The notes under the pieces: generated by a model
What the model was told of the DNA's origin: nothing
What the model saw: only the letters and a program-made list of their open reading frames with translations
Databases searched by the model: none
Shown here: piece after piece, positions 38,491-50,524 of the stretch
How positions within the stretch are numbered: the first letter of the stretch is position 1
Layout: each line of letters opens with the position of its first letter
Position numbers and translations under genes: made by a program
Assembly (NCBI GenBank): GCA_033239125.1
Contig: BSWB01000003.1
Span: 110,566,320 to 110,630,319 of the forward strand
Source: Fagopyrum homotropicum
Lineage: Eukaryota; Streptophyta; Magnoliopsida; Caryophyllales; Polygonaceae
Length of the DNA stretch: 64,000 nt
Direction: 5' to 3'

Positions 38491-40410
38491 ACAAAACAAT
38501 ATATTTAGATGAAGAGATTAAGTGATGTTTATTATTTCATTAACTCTTAACTAATACAATAAAATTAATATAATTTTTAATATAATAATTCATCAACCAC
38601 TATCTAATTTATTTGACAATATATTTATAAAACAAACTAAATATATAAAATATATTTAAAATTCATCTAAGTAAAATAAATAAATTAAAAGCTCTAATTA
38701 ATAGTATAAAATTTAAGTAAATTTTTATTTATTTATTTAATTTATTGATTTTATTGTTTAATTTCAAACTTAAAAAATCAACTCAACCAAAAACTTGACT
38801 CAACAAAAACTCGAACCAAACCAAAACCCAAACGTTATCCCTGATACCCAGTTCTATAACGCCCCTAAAACGGGATAGGCACTACAACATCAGGAGCTCT
38901 GGACGAGGACGCCTTAAGACTTATGTATGAATGAACATATATAACACAAGGGCATGAACTTTCCAAGGGCATTTTTGCAAAACATAAAACTTGGGTCATT
39001 TACGTAAATAAGGCTTTGGGCCATTTTCTGAAACTATTCATACGAGGGAAAAACTGTCAAAAATCACAAAATGTGGGCCGAAACTATAAATAAAATTTGG
39101 GTGGTTTTGTGTAAAGTAACCTTATATTCGGGGCACCGATTGTAAAAACTAGAAAGGTTTGGTGGGGTTTCTCCAGCGTCGGCAGGGAGGAAATGGCGGC
39201 CCTTCTCCTCGGTGACAATGCTCCTCAACGGCGGCACCAGGTCGGCGGCTTCCCAACAGTCGTAATAGCGGCTCCCGACAAGGGTCAACAAAAAGAGGGA
39301 GGTGGAGAGTGTGGAGTTGTTGAGGTTGTGGCTCAGGCTTCACCGGTGGGGTTTGAGATCTTGATAGAGGAAGGGATGAGAGGCTGGTGAGAAGAGGTAA
39401 AGAAATGTGAGGAGGTTGGTGTCTTGTGATAGTTGTGGGAGATGATTGTAAAGAATGGTGAAGGAGAAGTTTGATGACTCGATCCAGAAGAGAAACTACA
39501 TGTGGTCGACTCCAGAGGAGGATGCAAACGATGAAAGACTGAGAAAGGAGAGATGAGGAGAGGGAACAAACATCCCAAAGTGAATATTGAAGAGAGATAG
39601 AGGGAGAAGGAGGATGGTGAAGAGGAGATGGTTGTTGAGAGGTTGGGAAAAAAGGGTTATTGGGAGGAGGAAGTGTAGAAGAGGGAGAGTGAGGGGACAA
39701 GGTAAGAGAAACCAAGGAATGAAACGAGAAGAGGTGAACAAGGAGTTGTTGGGGACAAGGAGCCAGCTGCAGGCTATGAGTAGCATGTGCGGGGCAAGTT
39801 GCTAGAGAGGCTTACTAGCTTGGGCGGCAAATGGAAGCAACGGCTAGGAGGCGATGACGCCAGATAGTGAGGCGGGAGCCGAGGACGGAAGACGATGGTG
39901 CCTGCTGGTGTGGCCAAGAGAATGGGGATGACTTACCAGGCGGCACCAGGAGGACGGAAACGGCACCAGGAGGCAACAACAATGGCACCAGACGGCTAAG
40001 AGCAATGTCACGAGATGGCGTCCCGGGTTGGAGGAGAGGGACAGACGACACCAGGCGGCTACATCCGACAGTGCCAAGAGGCGAATGATGGTGAGGAAGA
40101 AGGAAAGAAGGAGAACATAAAAGGAAAATAAAATAATAAAATAAAACTCGATAGAAAATATTTGTAATTGATGTTTCTGATCGGAAAAATTTTCCGATCA
40201 GAGTATCCCGAGTGAAATTGGTTCAATTAATCCTCGATAATCATTTTCCCTTTGCATCATTTTCTTTAGTTTTCTCTATTTTTATGTATGTGTATAGTAC
40301 AAAATTAAAACCTTCCATTAGTATATATGTACAAATTGGCTCAATTAATCCTCCACAATCCATTTGCAATTGCAAGACAATCTCAACCTCACTTCTCCCT
40401 TAATAAGATT
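38491..40410. other. Decayed repeat sequence, unresolved
   Basis: An LTR-like start, TATAACGCCCCTAAAACGGG (about 38854), then a G/A-rich segment (39150-40080) giving long but low-complexity frames on the minus strand, with no recognisable domain. Probably an old LTR leader. Confidence 0.35.
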
Positions 40411-40640
40411 TTTAACACCCCAAATTCTCATAACTCGGGGAGCTACTAGTTAGGACCTCAAAATTGGTCCCGACCTCAGTTTGACAACAACTTAGCTAGA
40501 TCTTACAACAAGGCACAAATAAAGGAAAACCGAATATCATAAAAAGGGTTTCAATGTGTTGAATGCAACAAAATCCTAACAACCAACAAAATATCTTAGA
40601 GTCAAAATCTCTAAGGACAACAAGCAATAGAAAGAAGGTC
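40411..40640 (-). repeat. Truncated LTR of the 40-45 kb element
   Basis: TTTAACACCCCAAATTCTC start, then GGACCTCAAAATTGGTCCCG and GTTTGACAACAACTTAGC, and a shared AGTCAAAATCTCTAAGGAC block. The same blocks occur at 42653-42870. The match ends near 40640. Confidence 0.65.
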
Positions 40641-40692
40641 ACCTCCGGTCATCAAATCTTCTTACGTGTCTTTAGTGACGTAAGGACCTCAA

Positions 40693-40740
40693 AATGGGAC
40701 AAATGGTACTCTCACTCGTGAGAGTACCATCTGTCCCATT
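40693..40740. other. Near-perfect 23-base-arm hairpin
   Basis: The arms AATGGGACAAATGGTACTCT... and ...AGAGTACCATCTGTCCCATT pair over 23 bases with one mismatch and a two-base loop. The hairpin lies between two copies of TTACGTGTCTTTAGTGACGT (about 40662 and 40764). Confidence 0.85.
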
Positions 40741-42652
40741 GGTGCGGAATACTATGCACCCATTTTACGTGTCTTTAGTGACGTAGGACATAATCAAAAT
40801 TATCTCCTTCCTCTTACTCCTCTAGTTCTTCTTACATGGATCAACCCGTTCTAACTTCAATCGGTGTCCTTCCCAAATTAGTATTTAAGCAGTTTTTAAC
40901 ACCAATTCTCTTTATATAGTTAAACAATATAAGAGGGTCACCTCCGGTCATCAAATCTTCTTCATGAATGATTACTTAGGGTTATTGGTTTGAACTCATT
41001 CAATGTTACTATCAAAGAACACTCATATTTTTATTGATATAACTTCACAACCGTCGTCGTTGAACTCTTGAAAAATCCTCTAAGTGTCGGTAAAAATTCT
41101 TGTATACGTCTGTGGTCATGGTTATTCTTCTTATTTGTCAACTAGTCGTTACTAGTCAACCTATATGTGTATGTCTTCAGTTGTCATCATTTAGTTTGTA
41201 GTTGACCTTCTACAAGGTCATAGACTTACCTTTCTTCCATATCTTTCGGTGTTAATATATCTAATGAAGTTATCCCTTCGAGTTTATCCATTTTTGACTC
41301 CTTTAGCTCCTTCTACCATCTACACTTCACTTTCCCTCTGTAAGGTCACTATACTCTTCCGAGTCCAACTGTATCATTCGGCTTATCAAATCTTCCACGA
41401 TAGCTTGTAAGCGCGTCTTCGCGATTCCTTTTACCTCAATTATCATCTACTTGCGGTTCTCTCGTATGAACCATTGGTGTTAGTAGCTTAACTCTCTCGG
41501 TAAGTGAGAGGTTATTGTGGACTCCCGAATCCACCAAGATCAACTTCACACACTCTTCCTTCTTTGTTGGTGTTGCTTTGAAATGCCGCCTTTATAGAAA
41601 TCCAATTTTGTTGTATCAAGATCCTTGTTGTTATTCTTGTGTCTTCTAGAAAGTAACTCCACCTCCATGTTTCTGAAATCTACCATCCACTTTTTGGCTA
41701 ATACTTAAGCTTCAATTTTTGCGGCTCTTTAATTCTTCATTTTTGGATCGACAATGTATCTCATCCTGGCTCTTACTCTTATGACTACCTAGGTTATCCA
41801 TCTTGATGGATGTCGATTTAATTGTCAAGAGTGATCATATTCTATCATGCTTCTGGCGTCAAACTTTCACCTTCTAGTCAGTCAGTAAGCTTAGATTTAG
41901 TGTATTTTTTTGTTCTTCTTGTCTGGGTCGCCACTATATCTCAACTTTGACTCTCATACCTATGATTGTTTATGCAGGCATCCACCTTGTTTATAACAAC
42001 ACTTGAAAGATCCTCTGAGTTGTCGTCCCTAGTTTGCTTAATTGTCAGTCATCCATTGCTTCTCTGGAACTACTCTCTATGTATTTTTACTACTAAGTTT
42101 CTTGGATAGCTTCCACTTGATTCTGTTGAGTTGAACCAAGATTCCCTTCTTACTTGGTTGCCATTTCCGTTTGTGTTGTCTTGTAGTCTTTACTTTTCAG
42201 CCTCGACGTTCCTCATTAAATTCTTATGAGTTGTCAGGGCGTTCGCTAGAACATAATACTCAAATCAAAATTTTGAGCATACTATCCTTGTATTGATATT
42301 CTTCGAAGTCTAAACGGCGTTACCCTAAGAAGTGTTGATCACATCTTTTTATCTCAACTAAAGTACATAACACTACTATGCTACTAACATACTAAATATA
42401 TTATCTATATAACATATCCTTATGAACAATATAATAAGTCCACAAACTATATCCTATAATACTAAACTTTCGAGATCCGTGGTGTAGTGGTGGTCATCCG
42501 TACTTTCAATCTCATCTCGACTATGCATGTGATTTGAAAATAAAAACTATTTTGAAAACTCAAACTCCTTTCGGGTTTTGTTTATTTATTTATTCGACCC
42601 TTCAGAAGATTTCAAGTACCATCATTGTCAATCTGGAACTCTAATACCATGT

Positions 42653-45300
42653 TGTACCACCCCAAATTTTCAAAACTCGAGGATCTACTAGTTGTGACCT
42701 CACAATGGATCCCGACCTTAGTTTGACAACAACCTAACTATATCTTACAACATGAAACAAATAGAGCAAAACTGAATATCATAAAAAGGGTTTTAATTTG
42801 ATGAATGCAACAAAAGGCTAGAATCCAACAAAATATCTTAGAGTCAAAATCTCTAAGGACAACAAGTAATAGAAAGAAAGACCGATAATTGAAGACTGAA
42901 CCTTGTCCTATTCAATACGGAAACCCAGTTGACCACTACCTTCCGGATCAATCGGCATCTGCTCTAACTTGTAGCAAATCTAAACAAAATAATAAACAAC
43001 CGTTAGCTAGCTATCCAAATAATAGTAGAATCACAATAACACAAAAACACATAGAATTGGAATTAAACACTCAACATGCTCGTACACAAATCCGGTTATT
43101 ATCTTGTATCTAAGTGATTTACTTCATATCCGTTTTAAGGTTATGGCACGAGACGTCTAAGACTCTCGCCTTAATTTCTTTATCCAATAGGAGTGGTTCG
43201 TCTTACCTTTCCGTATACCATGTGGAGTGGTTCCCCTCCCCGTATACCATATATGGCCTAGTCATGGAGATCCTCATAGTCTCCCTCGGGCTACTAAGAA
43301 GCTGATGCCACCGCACGTTACTGTTGGGCCAAATATAAGTCGGTTGTACTTAAAGTATTAGAATACTTATAAACACGTAAATCAAATACCATTATCATCA
43401 TTCACACCAACATCCAAAAGCTAGCTAAGTAAGCCCAAATGACTTACCTTAATCGAGTCACAACTTTTGTTATCAAAAACTCGATCCGCAAGCGTAAGAA
43501 CTCAGCCACCTGGTTATGAAAGAAAATATCAGATCAAAAGACATCCAACAATATTTGAAGTCTTTAACCTCTAACTTAACAAGGGTCATCTAAGAGAAGG
43601 ATTCAACTAGCCTTATATGTAAAATGACCATTTTACGCTTGGGTTTGGAAAACCCTAAAATTCTAGAAAGTTTCATAAAATTCCACTAAATCCTCAAATA
43701 CATAAAGACCCACACAAAAAGGGAAGATCTATCAAGTTTAAAAGATTCTCAACTTTGAAACTTGAAACCAAAGCTAACTAGGTCATACTTTGACTTAATA
43801 TAAAATGCTCTTACAAAATCCTAAAAATCCCGAGAAAGTATATATACGTATTATGACATGTCCACTCTTAATTAGGACAATACAAATTCAAAAATAACAA
43901 ATCACAAATTTTACACAAAAACTCAAAGTTGTCTAAAAGACAAACAATATCACACTTAGCCAAAACTCTCATCTTTTACAAAATTGCGTTACTATCCTAC
44001 TTCGGAACGTCATAACTCAAATCCGACCGTTGGGTCATTCTGCACTTTTGATACATCAAACGAACCATATCCACCTACAACATATAAAAAATTGAACGGT
44101 TGAAGAAAAATCTAAGGCATCAAAACTTTCTCCCAAAGTCAGTATTCATAACCTAACATCTGAAGAAAAAAACAAGTAGATGTAGGAGGTCCAATGTTCA
44201 ATCCTTGCTGCCAACCATATCCAGAAAAAAAGCCCAACTCAAACATCCCATGTTCAATACCCATCAGAGGCAATCAAATGTTCTAAGGCTTGGAAAGCAA
44301 TGGTTTCAAGTTCGACACTTGGGGAGGCAATGACACTAGAGTTGCTTCCCTCATACGTACACAACGACAAAAAAGCAGCCTGGAGAAGAAGCTTACTATG
44401 GATTGAAAACGGCTAGGAAGGTAGAGTCCAAGGTTGTAGGTTACTAGTTTGTGACAGAGACGGCGAGGAGGTCCGGCATCCACGTACTGAGGAGGGCTTC
44501 CGGTTTTGTCGCGCCATCGTTGAGCCGCCTATGCAAAATGTCGGAGAAAGACTTGACCTTGGATCCAATCGACTGTGTGCAGAGGTTGGGTGGACTTGAC
44601 TAGCCGATTGGGGGCATGTGTGGGAGGACGATGATTCAAGGAGTGGTTAGTTGCGAAGGTAGGCTTGAGTGGAAAGCGACAAGGCCTACGTACCTACCTG
44701 TTTTTGTCACCGAAAGGGAAAGAAAGTAACTGTGTGTACTAGACGGTTATAGCTACTGATCCTGGGAGTGAAGTAGGAGAAGGTGCGGACTCTCCCAATG
44801 TGCAAGATCTTGTTGATGGTCGCGTAGAGGGAGGCTTAGCTTGCTGAGATCGATGTATCGATCCTCAGAGTTCTGAACATCCTCTTCAGAAGTCCTATGC
44901 ATGTTGAATGGAGGTGAATAATGGTCGGCTACTGGATAGGTTAATTGAATTTGGGATTGATCCAATGGGGAGAGGCAAGGCTGCTGCTCGTGAGAAGGTT
45001 AAGGAGACGAGAAATCATAATTCTCGTGGTTTAGGATAATACGAACCTTCTGGCATACTTTCCTTAATGATAGGGGAGAAGAAAAGGGGTAGGACGTTAT
45101 ACGCTTACCTTTTTCATAGATTGAAGAGATCCGTTAACGGCTCCTCCTGGCGTGATGAAGGTACGGCAAAACAGTTCACATGAGGTTAAGCCCATGATGA
45201 CCCAACTGGTGTGAGGAGGCAAGGGAAGGTTTGTCTTGGTGGACTCAAGCCCTTTTCTAAGTGGCTATCCAACTTGTCTATATGGGCTGACCACTCTTCT
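42653..45300 (-). repeat. 5' LTR of the 40-45 kb element
   Basis: It shares the terminal blocks with the LTRs at 9044, 19455 and 40411, and later an inverse of the GGGCCAA...GTAAGCC arrangement (43320-43450). No protein-coding region is seen inside. The far end was not located. Confidence 0.5.
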
Positions 45301-47359
45301 TCAAAATAAGAAGAAAAATTGCAATAAGGATATTTACGTGAATAAGAATCTCACACAAAATGATGGATTTGTTAAATAATATGACTACGTGACATACAAA
45401 AAAATTAAGTTAGTCAAGGTCTGATTTGACCCGAAATAAACGAAAATTAGTTTTCAGGTATTGCATCATATTCAAGAACCTCCTCGCTATTAAGGACTTC
45501 ATTTTCATAGATATATTGAAAAATCAAGGACCATATAGTAAATTATTGTTATATAAAGTAATTTATTCAATCATTATTTCAATTAAGATATTATATTACT
45601 TATACCATATTTACTGGGAATCCCTTCTATCAACACATGGAAATTCCAGTATTGTGTAAATTATTAGAATAGTAAATCCATTCTCGCACTCTTATCATAA
45701 CCATTCATTTGTATTAATCATATAACTTCGATATATTTTTAATTTTTACCATAAAATTCTAGGATAATTGTATAAATATTGAAAGTCACGTGCCACACCA
45801 AAAACACACTTATAGTGCATTTTTTGTGACACTTATGATAAATTACGAAATATCATACTTAACATAATATAGGTAACTACTAAAGTTTGAATTTTTAACA
45901 AGGTCTTTCACACACACAAATAGTGTTGGTTAATCCCTTGTTTTGACACCTGCCTCCTGGCCATCCCTCCTTTGTACAAGCATCATGGCATCCAAATAAA
46001 CACAATCCATGGTATAACGCACTCGGTTTTGTGCATGTTTCCGCTTTAACTTCAGGTATCTTCGTCTCTACATACCATCAATCAAATTTGTTAAAATTTT
46101 ATCTTAATAATAACGCATATGTAAAGATAGCGATTAAAAAAAATGATACGAATTTGAGCATACCTGAAGCAAGTACGATGAAAAACAACAAAAGGAGACC
46201 AAAGTATTTCTTCTCCATATGGTCTTGATCTTGATTTACTTGTTTACGAGCTCACGAAAGTGTTTTTGGTACTACGAAAACATTCTAAACAAAAGTATAA
46301 ATAGGATGAGAAATGATTTATGAGAAGGTGATAATCGATATAAATCTTCTAATTCAATTAATCCGGTGGTATAAAATAAATTAGTTAAAAGGACCATCAT
46401 ACACAAAGTTAATTCAGAATTTTATTTTTCTATTTATGCCCAATCTATATTGTATTCAATAAGAATGTTTGTTTTTAGTTCCTACATTATATATTGTGTA
46501 TCATTTGTTTCCTTATTTTTCTCTACGAGGTACTTTTAACTTAATATAGAGTATAATTATAGTTATTAATTGGGTGAAATGGGTTTCTAGTCTGATTTAT
46601 GTATTAGGTGAAAAACTAGGCCCCTTTAATTTTTCACAAAAAAATTAATTAGAAAGTATTAAGAAATTTTGTTGATATGGGCCCTCCTCTCTCTTAACTT
46701 GAAGATTGCGTTTAACAGATCTGCGGTATTCTTCAACGTCGGTTAATACCGCTGACTTTCTTCATCTTCAACCTCAAATTTGTGAATTCCTTCTTGCTTA
46801 AGATTGGACCTTTTGCTTGAGTTGAGCGTGACTTGCTTAAAGATCGGATTTTTATTTTGTATTTGTTCAAAGCAAATTTTAGACCTTTTGATTATAGAAC
46901 GGGCCTTCTTCAACATGGGTTCACGGTGAGTTCAGGGAATAGATGGAACTTCATATTCATTTTTTCCTTTAATAGAGCCGATTGAAGATCATTTTTTCCT
47001 TTTGTTTACAAATCGGACCTTCTGCTTGAGTTTAGCGTTAACTACTTTGTGTATATGTTCAAAGCGAATAGTTGGACCTTTTGATTACATATCTGAATTC
47101 GTCAACGTGAGTATCTATTCAGAGCAAATTCCCGGGCCTTCTACATACATATAAGACTTTTTGATTAGGAACTACAACTTGTTACAAATCGGAGGTGCAA
47201 ATTTTGAACATTGATTACGATTATTTTTTTTAATGAAAGTTCGGACTTTGCTATGTGTAATTGTTTCTTTGTGTAATTGTTAGTAACATACCTTTTTATA
47301 AAATTTTGGAACTTGTGCATTTAATATTAGTGTTTTTCCTTTAAGCTATTGTAACTAAT
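45301..47359. other. No recognisable gene
   Basis: AT-rich. Several GGACCTTTTG / GGACCTTCTG strings recur between 46800 and 47170, suggesting a loose internal repeat, but no coding signal. Confidence 0.35.
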
Positions 47360-47983
47360 GCTTTGTGTATCTACTGCTTTGTGTATCTAATGTTTTGTGG
47401 ATCAATTGATTTGTGTATCTAATGTTTTGTGTATCTATTGTGTATCTAATGTTTTGTGTATATGTTGTGTTGTGTATATGTAGCTTATATGAATGTTTTG
47501 ACCTTGTATGCACTATAGTTTGTGTAATGGGATTATGTTAGGATCGAGAAGTGGACCTTATATGGTCACTTATTTGTGTACCTATTGTTTTGTGTATTTG
47601 TTACTTTGTGTAGTTGTTAGTAAAATACCTTTTTTTTTATAAAACTGCGGACCTTGTGCAATTCATACTAGTGTTTTTCTATTAGGTCCTTGTAACTATT
47701 GCTTTGTGTATTTAATGCTTTGTGGATTTATTGGTTTGTGTATATATAATGATTTGTGTATATGTCACTTCTATAATTGAACTTTCTAATAATTTGTGTA
47801 TATAATGCTTTGCGGATCTACTGATTTGTGTATCTAATGCTTTGTGTATATGTTGCTTATGTACATGAACTTCTTAAACTTTTCGCAACCAACATGTATT
47901 TATTATGAATATTTGTCACTTATTTTTGTACCTGTTGTTTTCTGTATCTACTTCTTTGTGCATCTACTAGTTTATGTATCTAA
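47360..47983 (+). repeat. Loose tandem repeat of TTTGTGTATCTA
   Basis: More than ten variants of TTTGTGTATCTAATG / TTTGTGTATMTRTTG occur at irregular spacing. The Cassandra element begins directly after one variant (TTTATGTATCTAA). Confidence 0.75.
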
Positions 47984-48030
47984 TGTAAGACCCGAGGTCT
48001 TAGGGACGCTGTCCCCATGCCAACCATGCT

Positions 48031-48102
48031 CGCACAGAAAATTTTCCAGGAGGTCACCCATCCTGAAATTTCTCCCGCATGAGCACGCTTACCTCCAGAG
48101 TT
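48031..48102 (-). ncRNA. 5S rRNA-like segment in Cassandra 3' LTR
   Basis: The minus strand resembles the middle and 3' part of 5S rRNA (ICR region). Changes such as GAGGTAAGCGTGCTC at the A-box make it less conserved than the other copy. It is not a functional ribosomal gene. Confidence 0.7.
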
Positions 48103-48310
48103 AAATGTCCTCACTCTACCACTGGAAAAGAAGAATTCTTGTTGACATGGATAACAACCCATCCTTATAAGTCAATCACAAATCCCCATTCAAATGATGC
48201 GGGATGACAATTTTACGGGATGTTACAATCTACTCGTAACTCAGGGTTCCCTCTGATACCATTTGTAAGACCCGAGGTCTTAGGGACGTTGTCCCCATGC
48301 CAACCATGCT

Positions 48311-48382
48311 CGCGCAGAAAACTTCCCAAGAGGTCACCCATCCTGAAATTTCTCCCGCTGGACCACGCTTAACTCCAGAGTT
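48311..48382 (-). ncRNA. 5S rRNA-like segment in Cassandra 5' LTR
   Basis: Better-conserved copy: AACTCTGGAGTTAAGCGTGG (A-box region) and GGATGGGTGACCTCTTGGGA (C-box region) on the minus strand. In Cassandra this segment carries the pol III internal promoter; here it is inferred to be promoter-like, not a 5S gene. Confidence 0.75.
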
Positions 48383-49149
48383 ATTTGTCCTCACTCTACC
48401 ACTGGAAAAGAAGAATTCTTGTTGACATGGGTAGCAATCCATCCTTATAAGTCAATCACAAATCCCCATTCAAATGATACGGGATGACAATTTTACGGGA
48501 TATTACAAAGAGTGTCGCCGGAGGTGGTGAAGAGTGGTGGAAGGAGAGTGTTGGTGATGGGGAGTGCAGTAGGGTTAGGTTGGAGAGATCGAGGGTGGTG
48601 GTAGTTGAGAGGGTGAGGATGGTAGCGCAGGGGCATCGGAGGTCTTGGTGAGGGCGTCGGAGTGGTGGTGTTGGGGCATTGTAGAGGTGGTTGTGGAGAG
48701 TCGGTTGGGGGCGTAGGGGCGTGGGTTTGTGAGAGTGAGAGATCGGGAGAGATGAGTGGTAGGTGAGGAGTGGGAGTGGGGTTGGTGGGGTAGGTGTAAG
48801 GCTTTTTGGGATTTCTTTTTTTTTTCTTTATAGGGTAAATCCGTAAGGACGGGGGTATGTCACCGCGGGGGCGGCGACAAGGAAGAAGGAGACGCAGACC
48901 CAACGCCGGGGGCGGCACTGGGGCTGCATGTCTAGAATGGCCGCCGCAAGGGTGTGGGGATGTCACCATGGGGGCGATGACAAAAACAGAGCATACACAG
49001 ACCCAACGCCGGGGGCGGCACTGGGTAGGGTTGTCACCGCAGGGGCGGTGACATGGGGCCGCAGGGGCGGTTTTCTTGACAGAAGTTCCTCTTCTTATTC
49101 TCTCGGGTTGCCTCCCAATCAGCGCCTTTGTTGGCTCGACGTAAGGACC

Positions 49150-50034
49150 CTACTTCTCTGTTTGGGCCTCCTCCAACACTATTTCATCAATGGGGTCATT
49201 TTTCACTCTTTCAAGGTAGGGCTTGAGCCTTTGTCCGTTGACCTTGAATATCTTGTGCGTGTGTGGATCATAAAGATCCACGACGCCATGGGGATATACT
49301 TCAGCTATCACGTACGGACCTGTCCACCTTGACCGTAACTTGCCTGCAAAAAGCTTCAAACGAGATTGAAAAAGGAGAACTTTGTTACCCGCTTTGAAGT
49401 CTTTCCGGAGAATGTTCTGGTCATGCCACGCTTTTGTCTTCTCTTTGTATGCAATGGCATGGTCATAAGCATCGTGCCTTAACTCCTCCAGCTCTTACAA
49501 TTGGAGCTTCCGGAACTCTTCTACCTCCTCTACATTCATGTTGCACTTTTTTACCGTCCACCATGCCTTGTTTTCAAGCTCTACCGGAAGGTGGCAAGCT
49601 TTTCCGAACACAGAACGGAATAGAGACATCCCTATAGGAGTCTTGTATGCTATCCGGTAAGCCCATAGAGCGTCATTTAGCCTTAAACTCCAATCCTTCC
49701 TTCCGGGAGAAACCGTCTTTTCAAGAATGCTTTTGATTTCCCGGTTGGACACCTCCGCTTGACCATTTGTTTGCGGATGGTAGACTGTTGACACTCGTTG
49801 GTGGACGTGGTACTTCTTAAGGAGAGCGGTGATTGTCTTGTTGCAAAAATGGGTGCCCCTATCACTTATCAAATCCTTCGGGATTCCAAACCTTGCAAAA
49901 ATATTGTCCTTAAGAAAAGCTGCAACCACTTTAGAATCATCAGTTTTGGTGGCCTTTGCTTCCTCCCACTTGGAAACATAGTCAACCGCAAGTAATATAT
50001 AAGTGTGCCCATAAGAAGTAGGAAAAGGCCCCAT
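49150..50034 (-). pseudogene. Athila integrase (copy 2)
   Basis: The segment from 50034 begins [20 protein letters not shown], the integrase core, with SDRGTHFCN and [20 protein letters not shown], the second and third catalytic blocks. A stop near 49495 separates it from the C-terminal [19 protein letters not shown] (49150-49359). The zinc-binding N-terminus lies upstream in damaged sequence (about 50040-50300, CHTCQ-like). The protein would join element DNA to host DNA; this copy is broken. Confidence 0.85.
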
Positions 50035-50524
50035 GAAATCTATCCCCCGAACATCGAAAATTTTGCAAAATATAAGAGAATATTAAGACATTTCATTTCT
50101 CCTAGAGATGTTACCTACTCTTTGGCACCTATCACATACCTTGCAAAACGCAAAAGCGTCTCTAAAGATGTGTGGCCAAAAGAATCCCGCATCTAGAAAT
50201 TTCCTAGCAGTTTTGTTGGCCCCAAAATATCCCCCACATGCTTCAGAATGACAGAATGTAAGGACAGATTGTACCTCATTGTCCGGGATGCAACGGTGTA
50301 TTACCTGATCACTACAATTCTTTCAAAGGTATGGATCGTCCCAAACGTAGTGTCTTGCTTCGGCCTTCACCTTCTCTCGCTGTGTCTTGGTGAAGTCTGG
50401 AGGATACTCACCCCTAACAAGGAAGTTTACAATGTCAGCAAACCAAGGCTTAAAGGATTGAAGTTTAAAACAGAACCTTTGTCAAGTAATCCGCAGGGGC
50501 GCCTAGCTCGAGCCGCAGGGGTGG

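Larger units (their letters stand above)
40411..45300 (-). mobile_element. Decayed minus-strand gypsy-type element with chromovirus-type LTR
   Basis: The 42653 LTR starts (plus strand) TGTACCACCCCAAATTTTC and is preceded by CTCTAATACCA (42639-42649), the inverse of a tRNA-iMet-type PBS (TGGTATCAGAG, with one change). The LTR is thus the 5' LTR of a minus-strand element. The related LTR end at 40411-40640 would be its truncated 3' LTR. The internal region (40641-42638) has no recognisable domain. The outer boundary near 45.3 kb is an estimate. Confidence 0.55.
47984..48507 (-). mobile_element. Cassandra TRIM retrotransposon (5S rRNA-like LTRs)
   Basis: Two 244-base direct repeats (47984-48227 and 48264-48507) flank only 36 bases. 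On the minus strand each LTR starts TGTWACATCCCG-like (TGTAAYATCCCG) and ends CGGGTCTTACA. Each contains a block closely matching plant 5S rRNA: GTTAAGCGTG and GGATGGGTGACCTC with AAGTTTTCTGCGCGAGC after it. These are the internal pol III promoter parts. The 36-base interior holds the PBS TGGTATCAGAG (minus, 48261-48251). The LTRs differ at about 17 sites (~93% identity). No coding capacity; a TRIM depends on other elements. No matching target-site duplication (TCTAA left, AAGAG right). Confidence 0.93.

Noticed and set aside
39149..39786. Ser/Pro/Leu-rich frames of up to 188 codons on the minus strand
   Set aside because: Low-complexity translation of a G/A-rich repeat, several overlapping frames, no recognisable domain.
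47984..48507. Two genuine 5S rRNA genes in tandem
   Set aside because: Only the internal promoter part of 5S is matched, with many changes, and the repeats have LTR ends and a PBS between them, so this is Cassandra.
48493..48969. Pro/Thr-rich 158-codon frame on the minus strand
   Set aside because: Runs from Athila 3' sequence with GC motifs into low-complexity sequence; composition effect.
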